From NCBI RefSeq assembly GCF_030445035.2, contig NC_080702.1, positions 16,376,029 to 16,440,028 on the forward strand: a stretch of DNA of 64,000 nt, read 5' to 3'. Both the position numbers and the translations under genes were made by a program. Positions 43,917 to 53,919 of the stretch are shown piece by piece. Below the pieces are notes generated by a model, which saw only the letters and a list, made by a program, of their open reading frames with translations, did no database searches and had not been told where the DNA came from. Every line of letters starts with the position of its first letter. Within the stretch, counting starts at the first letter, position 1. This DNA is from Dasypus novemcinctus (lineage: Eukaryota > Chordata > Mammalia > Cingulata > Dasypodidae).

Positions 43917-46390
43917 TCATCCCTGTACTAGCAGGGGATGGGGCCCATTCCATTGTTGCGTCAGGGGGTCTTTCCAGCGCACCAAGGGCACTGGTGTGGG
44001 TATAGAGTGGAGTCCTCCCCAGTGCTTGTTGGCGGGAGATAGACCTTCAGAATTGAAAGAAAAGTAATTTAATGTAATTAGGGCTTTTGTTATGATGTTT
44101 TTGAGTATATCCCTAGGGTCCTCCCCCTTTTGTTTTATTATATGTTGTTTCAGGGTGGCATGGGCGTGTTCAACGATGGCTTGACCCTGTGGGTTGTGTG
44201 GGATGCCTGTAGATGTTTGACCCGCCATTCAGAACAGAAGGATTGGAAGGATTGGGAGGTCTGACAGGGTCTGTTGTCTGTTTTTAAGGCCCATGGCACC
44301 CCCGTTTGTAGAATGGCCTGCAACAAGACAGAAGTAGCATGACGGGTACGCTCACGAGAGAGAGCGGTGGCAAACACAAATCCAGAATATGTGTCAATAA
44401 TTACATGGACATATTTCAGTGTCCCAAAAGAGGAGACGTGGGTGACGTCCATTTGCCATAAGCTGTTATGATGTAACCCCCTTGGGTTGACTCCTTGTGG
44501 TTGAAGTGGTCCTAGTGGTAACAGGGGACACACTGCGCGCAGGCGCGAGTTAGATGTTTGCATTGTTGGTGAGAGAGCGAATGAAACAGCCGCTTGAGGG
44601 CATGTGCAGACATATGGAATTTGGCGTGTAAAGTGGGTGCTTGATCAATAGCAGGTGCAGTGAGTATTAATGGATTCGTCTGCTTGCTGGTTCCCTCGTG
44701 CTAGAGGGCCAGGCAAACCAGTATGTGCTCTAATATGTTGTATGTACCATGGCTGTGCTCTATTTTCAAGGATAGCCTTAGTTTGGGTTAACAGGTCATC
44801 TAGTTGGGTTTTTCTTAAGCGGAAGACTGCATGTGGAAGGCTATGTAGGGTTTGTGCCGCATATGCACTGCTGGAGAAGATATTTATAGGGATATTCTGA
44901 CAATGATTTAGCACAAGGAAGAGTGCATATAGTTCTCCGAACTGTTCTGAGCCGTCATGGGGGCATTTTGTAATCCGATCCATTTGTTTTTGTTGTTTTA
45001 GGAGTACTACATGGAATGACTTATTGGCGTCTGTAAAGACAGGGGTTTCATTTGGGAGTGGCTTGGACGGCGGGTAAGCGTTCTCATGGAAACTGTACGG
45101 CAATTGCTCGAGGGTGGAGAGAAGTTTGTGAGCGGGCCAATGATGATCTATTTGCCAAGGAAATCCTGCTACAAGTGTTTGTATTTCGAGGTTGGTTTGG
45201 AGGAGGTGGGTGATATGCTCTCCTGTAAGACGCAAGATCAATTTGTCTGGCTCCTGGCCGTAGATGCTTTTTGCTGTGTATCGTAATTTTCTCCCCAGTA
45301 GGTAAAAGGCTGTTGTGCGTTAATTGGGGTGTGATTTTGCTGAGACTGTTAAAGGAGAGGTGCACCCAGTATAGGGGCTCATTTTGACATAGAACTCCAG
45401 TGGGCATTCCTTGGGTTGCTAATGCTATGGCAAGGAGAGGTTTATGAGGATTAAATTTGGCCAGTTCTGTGTTTTGCATTTGGGAATTGATATATTTTAT
45501 GACGTCTTCAGCTTCAGAAGTGAAGACATGACGACTCGTGGGATTGGGGTCTCCCCCTAAAAGGGAAAAGAGGGGGGCTAATTTATGCGATGATAGGGAT
45601 AGATGTGGTCTGATCCAGTTTATGTCCCTGCAGATTTTCTGCAGTTCACTTAATGTGCAGTTTTGTGTTATTGTTAGAGATGGGGACAAGGGCTTGATGC
45701 CCGTATTGATACGACATCCTAGAAAGCTGAAGGGCGATTTAGTTTGCACCTTTTCAGGGTGATTTGCAGTCCCAACTGTTTTAGATTATGGAGTAACACC
45801 TTAAAACAGTTTGTTAGATGATCCTGATCAGGGTGTGCTGTGAGAATACCATCTATGTAGTGGATGATTTGGCAGTAAGTTTGCAGTGGTAACGTGGCAT
45901 TGCCTACGAAATTTTGACATATTGTGGGACTGTTTTTTCATGCCTTGGGGGAGGCCTTTCCATTGGTACCGCTCAGCTGGCAGAGCATGGTTAATTGCCA
46001 GAACTATGAAGGCGAAATATGGGCGGTCTTGTTTATGCAATGGGATGGAAAAGAAACAATCTTTTATGCCTATTATAAAAATATAACTATTTTCTTGTAT
46101 AGCTGAGGGATGGGGGCCCCCCGTTGTGGTGAGCCTATCTTTTCCATGTGAGAGTTGGTGGACCGCGGGTCATGAAGGAAGCGCCATTTGCCTGTTGCTT
46201 TCTTTTGTATAACAAATACAGGGATATTAAGGGGGCTGGTAGTGGGCTCTAGGTGCCCGAGGTCTAGCTGTTGTTGGACAAGGATTTTGAGTTGAGTGAG
46301 TTTTTCACGAGGCAGGGGCCACTGGTCCACCCAGATGGGTTGTTTAGTATCCCATTTTAGGGTGACTGGTAGGGGTTTCATGATTGTCAT
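43917..46390 (-). pseudogene. pol: pol remnant: RT, RNase H, integrase
   Basis: RT starts near 46380 (PIWVDQWPLPREKL, then the conserved HLEPTTSP and GKWRFLHD motifs). It continues with LPQGM near 45955 and the catalytic box as YIDG at 45848-45859, where YxDD is expected, so the second aspartate is lost. RNase H (about 45050-44660) keeps FTDA, an acidic SEQFGELYAL and HIRAHTGLPGPLARGN, but has Ser where the third Asp is usual (SSAYAA). Integrase (about 44640-43917) has an HHCC-like zinc region, QMDVTHV and KTDN. In a different frame it has QGQAIVEHAH with the catalytic Glu. At least three frameshifts (near 46073, 45100-45240 and 44220) break the frame. Closest in style to betaretroviral Pol. 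Confidence 0.9.
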
Positions 46391-46800
46391 TAGTGGTGGA
46401 GCAGTGGCCTTTCGGATTGGGGGAACTGGTCAGTTGTTAGGACGGTTCCGAGCTGAGGCATTTTGTCTCTGCCCCATAGGGTATTAGGGAGTTGTGTCAA
46501 CACCAAGGGTTGGAATTGTCCTGCAGTACCATCTGGGTCTGCCCAAGTTAAGGGTTTTGAAACTTGGCGGGAAGTTTTTAAGCCATCCACTCCCTGAATA
46601 ATGGGCCCGATCTGTAGGGGCCATTCTGGGTCTAGCTCTTTACTACTTAGGACGGAGATATCCGCCCCTGTATCAAGCTGCCTTACTATGGATTTTCCAT
46701 TGATATCTAGGGTTATCCACGCTTTGTTTTGGGTGATAGGGACCGTCCAATAAATGCCTGGATTTAATCGAGTTTCCTCTCTTACTGGTGGGGCTGAGAG
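46390..46800 (-). pseudogene. pro: pro remnant: retroviral aspartic protease
   Basis: The active-site motif LDTGADISVLSS (minus strand near 46675-46640) and the C-terminal LWGRDKM motif are intact and in one frame to a stop at about 46390. The distance from the second nucleocapsid knuckle (about 46870) to the protease motif is about 200 bp. This leaves no room for the dUTPase that precedes the protease in MMTV- and HERV-K-type viruses. The interval from GRD to the first RT motif is about 30 codons, so no G-patch domain is visible either. It overlaps the end of the gag frame, as usual for ribosomal frameshift expression. Confidence 0.85.
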
Positions 46801-49587
46801 GTGCCCCGCTTCTCATTTAAAGGCAGTAGGGTTTCTCCACGGGCGTTGGTGTGAGACCTACAATCGCGTTTCCAGTGGAGCCCCTTGTGGCACCTAGGAC
46901 AGATTGGATTTGGCTTGCCAGGAAAGGATTTTTGTGACTGTTTTTGCGGGCATTCTCTCACAAAATGTCTAGTAGAGTGACAATGGAAACAATTGCCTGA
47001 GTTTGATTTGGGGGATACCTTGAGATGCTGGGCTAGGGTGGCCACCAACATGCTTGTGGATAGCGAGCCGACGTCACGACAAGCTAGCACCCAGTCTTCC
47101 GGTGTGCCCTTGCACAACAGAGCGATCGCTCTATGGCATTCGCCCTTGGCCCCCTCCCATTAAAGGTCCTTTACTAGCATGTCCGCTGCTGTGGCATGGG
47201 TGACTTTTCTCTCTACCGCTTCCTTAACTCGGCCAAAAAAGTTAACAAAGCCTTCATTAGTGCCTTGTACAAGGTTAGACATTTGAAGGGGTTTACCTTT
47301 TGGATTTATTTCTTTGAATGCTCTCATAGTGCATAAACGGCATTGACCAAAATATTGGAGGACCCTGTGGCCTGGACAGTAGGAGATGCATATTGGCCCT
47401 CTCCTTGTAGGGATTCTGTGGGAATATTAACTCCAGCAGCCACATTTCTTTCTCCCAGTATTTCAGCCTCATCATAATAGAGTGCTTTCCATTGGATATA
47501 ATCCCCAGTGGGTAATAGAGCGCATGCTAGGTTTTTCCCGTCAGTGGCACAATTAAGGTCTACATTGAGGTTTTCTAATAACGTTTGTGCACATGGACTG
47601 TTAAGGCCATCCTCTTGCATGACACGGCGTAAAGTGGTGATTGTTTTTTGTTTATGGGGATACCGTTGTGCTGGGCGGGCAGCAGTGGGGTTTACAATAA
47701 CAGGATAGAAGTGGGGTCATGATTCTGCTCCTGTGTTAGAATGGGCATCTCGTTGCTGGCAAAGCTGGGAGAAGTTAGTTAACCATGGACTGCTGGTAGG
47801 AGAGTCTGAGGTTTCACAGGGAGTGCCCATAGCCCAGGCTTCCTGGGAAGCTGGGTTCTGTGGAGGGGGAAGTTGCGAAGTGGGAAGTGCTGACATGGGG
47901 AGTTTTGCCGCAGAGAGTTCCTTTGGCGTGGGGACTCCCATAGCAGAAAGTTCCTCGGTAGTGAGTCTCTTTTTTTATTTTATTTTATTTTATTTTATTT
48001 ATTCATTTTTTAAAAAGTATTCCATTCAAAAAATATGAGGTCCCCATTCACCCCCAGTGCCCCCACCCCACCACTCCCCGCACAGTAACACTCTCCCCCA
48101 TCATCATGACACATCCATTGCATCTGGTGAGTACATCTCTGGGCATCGCTGCACCCCATGGCCTGTAGACCACACCATAGCCCACACTCTCCCACGTTCC
48201 ATCTAGTGGGCCATGGGAGGACATACAATGTCCAGCAATTGTCCCTGCAGCACCACTCAGGACAACTCCAAGTCCCGAAAATGCCTCCACATCTCATCTC
48301 TTCCTCCCATTCCCCACACCCAGCAGCCACCATGGCCACTTTCTCCACACCAATGCCACATTTTCTCAATTATTAACCACAGTAGTTCATGAATAGAATA
48401 TCATTAAGTCCACTCTAATCCTTACTATATTCCTCCTTTCTGTGGACCTAGGCTTGGTTGTGTCCATTCCACATCTATGTCAAGAGGGACCTTAGATTCC
48501 ACATGAATACTGGCTACAGTCCTCCTGCTTTCAGTTGTAGGCACTCTAGGCTCCATGGTGTGGTGGCTGACCTTCTTCAACTCCATGTTAGCTGAGTGGG
48601 GTAAGTCCAATAAACCAGAGTGTAGGAGCTGAAGTCTGTTGAGGCTCAGGGCCTGGCTATCATATTGTCAGTCCAGAGATTCAAATCCCCTAGACATATC
48701 TTAAACCCCAGCACCAACTACAGTTCCAGTAAAGTAGCATGAAAGGCTTGTGAAAAGAGTCCAGCTCCATCACGCAGAAACACCAGCTCCAAAGAAGGGC
48801 CAACGGACATGGCAGTGAACTCCATCTGCCATGACCATAGAACCTGTGGGTCTCTTTAGCCCTCAAAAGAACCAATACCTGGGGTTGTATCTACTTTATC
48901 TGTCTCTGAGACTCTGCTCAGGTGTGCATAAGGGCAATCCTTCTGACAACCTCCAGACTCTTTTTTAGAGACTCATTGCCATATAAATTCATTTGTCCTT
49001 TCCATTTCCCCCTTACTTTAGGTCAGACAGCATTTTTAACTCCTGTTATTATATGTAGACAGGGATGGTAGTGAGTCTCTTATTGGGTGGCTCTGCCTCT
49101 TCTTAGCGTCAGGTGGTGCTGGGGGGCCAGTAGCATTGGTGTCTGAGCTGATGGCCCCCACAAATTCCAATAGAGGAGAGTATAGGGCATTAGTATAGGG
49201 CGGTGTAGTCGAGCCCCACAACTGTGTGGGGGTTAAGGTCTAAGGCGGCGCTGCTGGGGAGCAGTCTGCAGGCATTATATCAGGGATAGGGGCTGGTTCG
49301 TCTTCCGGAGCCCCCGTAAGGCAAGCATGAATGGCTAGGAGCACAGGGATAAGGCTGAGAGGGAATCTTTTGTTTTCATGACCCTCTGCAGAGTGCTCGT
49401 GCTTTAACAGTTTAGCCCAGGTCTGAGGGTCCCATAGAGACGCAGTCGAGAGCCAGGGATTGAAGTGGACTATCATATCCCAGAACTGGTTAAGTTCTTT
49501 TTCTGATATTTTAATATGCCTATTTGCCAAGAGAGTGTGCAGGGCTCGAGCCTGCGGAGTCCAAGGGGAGGAGGGGAGGTTACCCAT
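46782..49587 (-). pseudogene. gag: gag remnant: matrix, capsid, nucleocapsid, split by an L1
   Basis: Start chosen at 49587 because the frame opens MGNLPSS, an N-myristoylation signal. The matrix-like part (NRHIKISEKELNQFWDMI) reads to a stop at 49240, then shifts. An L1 occupies 47972-49066. Beyond it are a Pro-rich segment, capsid (WKALYYDEAEIL near 47490) and a major-homology-like segment (QGTNEGFVNFFGR near 47250), with an in-frame stop at 47160-47162. Nucleocapsid follows with two CCHC zinc knuckles, CFHCHSTRHFVREC and CPRCHKGLHWKRDC (both C-x2-C-x4-H-x4-C). Domain order is complete but no continuous frame survives. Confidence 0.88.
47957..49081 (-). mobile_element. 5'-truncated L1 inserted in gag, with 15-bp target duplication
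   Basis: The perfect repeat ggtagtgagtctctt lies at 47957-47971 and 49067-49081. Between them is a minus-strand L1 3'UTR piece of about 1.1 kb starting with a (TTTTA)n-type tail and 'aaaaagtattccattc'. It stops at the sequence 'atgtagacaggga', in the middle of the long 3'UTR also present at 59127-61900. The insertion post-dates the provirus and is closely similar to the young L1 at 59127. Confidence 0.95.
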
Positions 49588-49597
49588 GGCAAGGATC

Positions 49598-49603
49598 ACT
49601 TAC
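49598..49603 (-). other. Proviral major splice donor
   Basis: On the minus strand ACTTGG|GTAAGTGATCC lies about 12 nt upstream of the gag ATG, a consensus donor (GT at 49603-49602). The leader between primer site and gag is only about 52 nt. Confidence 0.6.
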
Positions 49604-49639
49604 CCAAGTCATAGACAGCAGGAGCATTGGCTGCAACGA

Positions 49640-49657
49640 GTCCCTGTTCAGGCGCCA
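49640..49657 (-). other. Primer binding site, tRNA-Lys type
   Basis: Minus-strand TGGCGCCTGAACAGGGAC lies two bases after the 5' LTR. It is complementary to the 3' end of tRNA-Lys (Lys3-like) with at most one or two changes, as in many betaretroviruses and lentiviruses. Confidence 0.9.
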
Positions 49658-49659
49658 CT

Positions 49660-49958
49660 TGTTGAACGAGGGGCTTGTTGGGGTAAGGATGACGGAGACA
49701 GACTCACTCCGGAGACGGGTTCGTGATGCACATCTGCTTTATTGAGGAAGTTGCATCGTTTATATAGTGGTTTGGCTTACGGGGCATAGCTGATAGGTGG
49801 AGGGCTCACGGGAGGAGGGTGAGGCAGGGCTGGAGACATTTGGCTCAGTGCTGGTGCGCCATCTTTTGGGTGTGCCCAAAAGCGTGTGGACTAGAGAGAG
49901 TGCTCATCTAGTTGCTCGCAACACAGCCAGGCTGAATGTCTCTGCCGCTTTACCTATA
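49660..49958 (-). mobile_element. 5' LTR of the class II provirus
   Basis: 299 bp, aligned without gaps to the 3' LTR. TATA at 49761-49766 and AATAAA (tttatt on plus) at 49738-49743. The first two bases on the minus strand are TA instead of TG, a mutation of the conserved terminus. Adjacent gtagac at 49959-49964 completes the target duplication. Confidence 0.93.
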
Positions 49959-50149
49959 GTAGACTACCGTTTTCAGCCATATCCCCATTTATGAACTGGC
50001 TGTTACTAGCTATGTGTTACTATCCACTCTATACATTTCCACACTTTTACAGTAAAGCTAATTAAAACTTCTATATACAGTAAGTATCGGTAGGCCATCT
50101 TAGTCCTACTCTTGTCTCCTTTAAGAAACCACCACCTAGTATTTATAGT

Positions 50150-51020
50150 AAATATTACCAGAGGAATCATGTGAGATCTAGGAGAAAGCATATTAGACTC
50201 CTGTAAGCTCTGTAGAGTTATAACAGTAAGAAAAGTAGAGTACCTATAATGAGACAGTAAATTGAATATGGGGAGGAATATAGTGTGAAATAAAAGGCTA
50301 GTGTGTTCAGGAGAGAGGGAAAGAGAAAAGAAAGGACAATAACATAAAGAGTCAATATAAGACAAACCAGAACAAAGGTATTAGAAATAAAAAGTCAGAA
50401 AAATAGGGGGCCAAACAAAGAGAGGTGTAATATAAGAGAAACAATAAATGATGGAGGATAGAAAGATGTAGAGGAAAGGGGATAATATTGGTGGCCAAAA
50501 TCAGTACACACAGAAAAGAGGAAATGGAGGATGAGGAAATACAGCAAATGTGAAGTGCTCCCTGCAGAACCTAATATAAAAAAAGTTTAAAGGAAGAGAA
50601 AGGAAAAAAAAAAGGGATGGAGGGAGCAAGTAAGGGAAAAAAAAAAGAAAGAAAAAAAAAGGGCCTTGGGGGGATAAAGAGGAAGGAAAAACAAGAAGAC
50701 AAACCAACAAAATACCAGACAAAATTTCGAGCAAGGAATCCTCTTTGCAGTTAAATAAAATGCTTGGGAATCTGACATTCCCACTTTCTCCCTTCCTCAC
50801 TTCCCTCTCTCCCAAGGCAGCAGGACAGCTGCCTGAGAGGTCCAGTAGGAGATTCAAGTGGGTCCTCGTTGAACCAGCTCAGCACAGAAAACAATGTCTC
50901 TTTAATTTCCAGAGAGAGAGCACCCACACCTGATCAGGAACCCCAAGTATGCTATTGGAATATTTTCTGAATGTAACATTTAAAAAAAAATATGAGGAAA
51001 AAGTATATATATAGGGATCA
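50150..51020. other. A/G-rich sequence without recognised feature
   Basis: Plus strand is strongly purine-rich from about 50250 to 50700, with several A runs. No open frame on the purine strand. Minus-strand frames are low complexity. It is absent from the equivalent place in the left duplication unit. Confidence 0.35.
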
Positions 51021-51275
51021 GGGAAGCGGCTGTACCTCAATCGATTGGGCTGCTGTCTACCATATGAGAGGCCTTGGGTTCGTGTCCTGGGGCCTCCTTG
51101 TGAAGGCAAGCTGGCCTGCTCCTGTGGAGAACTGATGGCTGGCATCCATGGAGAGCTGGCGCAGCAAGATGATGCAACAAATGGAGACAAGCAGTGAATG
51201 GACAGAGAGAGCAGACAGGAAGCAAGATGCAAGGCGGGGGGGATAAAATAAATGATAACAAGTATACACGCACAC
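51021..51275 (+). mobile_element. DAS-type SINE, plus orientation
   Basis: Head 'gggaagcggctgtacctc', then 'tgtctaccatatgagagg', B box 'gggttcgtgtcc', body 'agagctggcgcagcaagatg' and 'gcagtgaatggacagagag', and an A/CA-rich end with a short (CA)n at 51270-51285. Private to the right duplication unit. Confidence 0.9.
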
Positions 51276-51319
51276 ACACACACAAAATAACACCTATCAC
51301 CAGGTCTTGCAGATATTTT

Positions 51320-52640
51320 CCTTCATTTTCTTACAGAAGCTTTATGGTTTTTGCTTTTATATTTAGGTGTTTGAATCATATTTAGTAAATTTTTGGATCA
51401 GGTGTGAGATAGGGATCCTCTTTCCTTCTTTTGGCTATTGATACTCAGTTTTTTCTGTGCCATTTGTAGAATGGGCTGTTCTCCCAGAGCTGAGTGGGTT
51501 TGACAGGCTAGTCAAAAGTCGCTTTTGTGACATGTAAGGGTATGTTTCTGAAACATCAGTTTGGTTTCATTGGCCTATGTGTCTGTCTTTAGGCCAGTAC
51601 CATGTTTGTTGTTTTTACCACCCCAGCTAGGTAATATGATCTAAAGTCTGGCCATGAGAGTAAGCCTCTGGCTTATTATTTATTCTGCATGCAGTTTTTC
51701 TCTTTAAATTAGGGTTTCCTGCCCTTTCTCCCTTGCTGGTTGTGCAGTAGGAACCAAGAATGTAGTTGATGATGTAAGTTGTGGAAGCTCAAGTTTCCCT
51801 TTTAACCCCAAGAACCAATGAAGCTTCTTCAAACTTTGTCCTTTGCCAGGGATAGGGACCAAGTCACGGGTGTGTGAAATAATCCAAGTCATGCAGGCCT
51901 GGACTGTATTTGCCCAGAGAGCCTGATGAAGCTTCATGCCCCCTTCTCCCCTGCTTGGGGCAGGCATGGAGCTGCATGTGTGGGCAGCAGTCTATGCATT
52001 ACGGGCCCAAGATGACCGCAGTTGCCCTAGCATATTCCCAGTTATTCATTCTGTGCCAACCAAAGGTACCTGCAGTTACCTGGATAGGTGGGGCAGTACC
52101 ACCAGTTGCCACCCTGACAGAGGTGGAACTGAAGCCTAGCCTAGGGCTGCAGGTTGATCTGAGTGAAAGAAACTATTTTATACCTTCACTGTGATTTTCA
52201 GTCAGGCTGGTTTCCCCTCATGCCAGGAGCAGAGTCAAAATGGAGGCGGCTGACCTCTGTCCGACTTGGCAGGTTGATACTTTAGCTGTTCTTAATATTA
52301 TACTTTAGCCCACCGAATTTACTCATCAATAGCTGATGTTAATGCACAATGTCTCTTCCTCCCCCGGTTTTGGGAAGTGGAGCTTTTGATACCAGCCACG
52401 GAATAGCTCCGAGGTGGCTTGTGCCTCCAGTGGAGGACGGGCACCAGCCTCCGTGACGTGGAGTGCTCTATTTAAGAATCTTTTCTGCAGAGGGACAGTC
52501 TCCTCCCTCCATTCCTTCCAAGGATGTTGCAGGATGTTCTTCTCGTCTCCTGGAGCCCCAAACAGGTGCTTTAGATAGCTGTGTGATTACTAACTGCCCT
52601 TAGCAGGAGCTGACTCTTGGTGCTTACTCTGCTGCCATCC
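51320..52640 (-). mobile_element. L1: ORF2 piece joined to 5'UTR
   Basis: ORF2 (51340-51660: 'gaagctttatggtttttgc', 'ttctcccagagctgagtggg') runs into L1 5'UTR (from 51690, 'ccctttctcccttgctggttgtgcag'). It ends at a clear L1 5' terminus near 52640 ('ctctgctgccatcctgc'). The intervening ORF2/ORF1 sequence is deleted. Matches 33190-33440 plus 39125-40800 in the left unit. Confidence 0.7.
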
Positions 52641-53264
52641 TGCTGGTTGTCCTTGAATTAGATATTTTATATCTAGGTCTAAAGTTTCCTTTCATATCTT
52701 TTTTGTTGTTTGTTTCTTTGTTGTGAACTATCTCTTCTTTCATTCCAAGGGTATTTACCTTTCTCACTGAGCAGAGATTTAATAACTGCTTTGTCTGATA
52801 ATTCCTTCTGTGGTTCTTTTGGGACTGATCTGCTTGATCGTTTTTTCCCCTGGAGAATAGATGAGGTTTTTCTAGTTCTTTATATGGTATGTTATACAAT
52901 TTGGGATGATATTCTGGTTGCATGTGCTTATTATATAGTTACAAACTTCTGAAAGATTGTTTTGACTAGTTGTGGCCTCTTGGTATTCCATATGAATTTG
53001 AGGATCGACTTTTTTCATTTCTACAAAAAAATGCTGCAGAAATTTTGATAGGTATCGTATTTAATCTGTAGATCGTTTTAAGTAGTAATGGTATTGTAAC
53101 AATATTAAATGTGAAATGTGGACACACTATATCTTGACATTTACTTAGGTTTTTAATTTCTTTCTGTAGTGTTTTGCAGTTTTCATTGTATAGTTCATTC
53201 TTTTAATTTAAATTTATTTTCAGGTTTTTTTTTCTTTTAGATGCTATAGTGAATGGAACTAAGA

Positions 53265-53905
53265 AAATTTTTTTTTCAAAATACTTAGGTTTCACAAAAT
53301 GTTAAAAAATATAAGGAATTCCCAAATGCCCCATTCCCCCACACCTCACACCCTTCCCCACAATAACACCTTCTTTCATTAATGTGGCACATTCATTGCA
53401 ATTGATGAGCACATTTGGAACTTTGCCACTTAGCATGGATTATAGTTTAGATTGTAGTTTACATTCAATTCTGTAGGTGGTGGAAGGTATATAATGGCTT
53501 GTATTTGTCATAGCAGTGTCATTCAGGACAACTCCATGTCCCAGAAATGCCCCCATATTGTACCTCTTTTTCCTTCTCCCTGCCTTCAGCACCTCCAGTA
53601 GCCACTACCTCCACATCAATGATATAATTTCTTCCATTGCTAGAATACCAATAAGTCTATAGCAGAATACCAGTAAGTCCTCTCTGTTCCGTATTTTATT
53701 TCCCAGTCCTGAGGGTTCTGGGGTGAGGATATGTATTTCATCTCTAATTGAGAGGTGGCTTCAGTCCCATATGAGTGATGGATGGAACTGTGATGCTTGC
53801 AGTTGTAGACTCTCAGTTCCTCTGAGTGGTGGTTGTCCATCCTCACCTCCCTGTTTGTTGTCCAGGGTGAGGCCAATGAACTGGACAGCAGATGTTGCAA
53901 CTAAT
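53265..53905 (-). mobile_element. L1 3'-end insertion in ORF2 (right unit copy)
   Basis: T-rich tail, 'ggtttcacaaaatgtt', 'aaatgccccattcccccac' and the standard 3'UTR. The host ORF2 sequence stops at 'agtgaatggaactaagaaaat' and resumes at 53905 with 'aatggaattagtttttaatg', suggesting a target duplication around 'aatggaa'. Orthologous in position to 41390-41955. Confidence 0.8.
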
Positions 53906-53919
53906 GGAATTAGTTTTTA

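Larger units (their letters stand above)
42904..49964 (-). mobile_element. Defective class II endogenous retrovirus (betaretrovirus-like), with 6-bp target duplication
   Basis: A complete proviral layout is present on the minus strand: LTR, tRNA-Lys-type primer site, gag, pro, pol, env remnant, polypurine tract, LTR. Flanking direct repeats gtagac are at 42904-42909 and 49959-49964. Six base pairs is usual for class II elements. It interrupts an L1 3'UTR whose two halves rejoin perfectly across it. The coding regions carry stops and frameshifts, env is mostly deleted and an L1 sits in gag, so it cannot encode an infectious virus. The two LTRs differ at about 20 of 299 positions, counted by eye. 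Confidence 0.93.
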
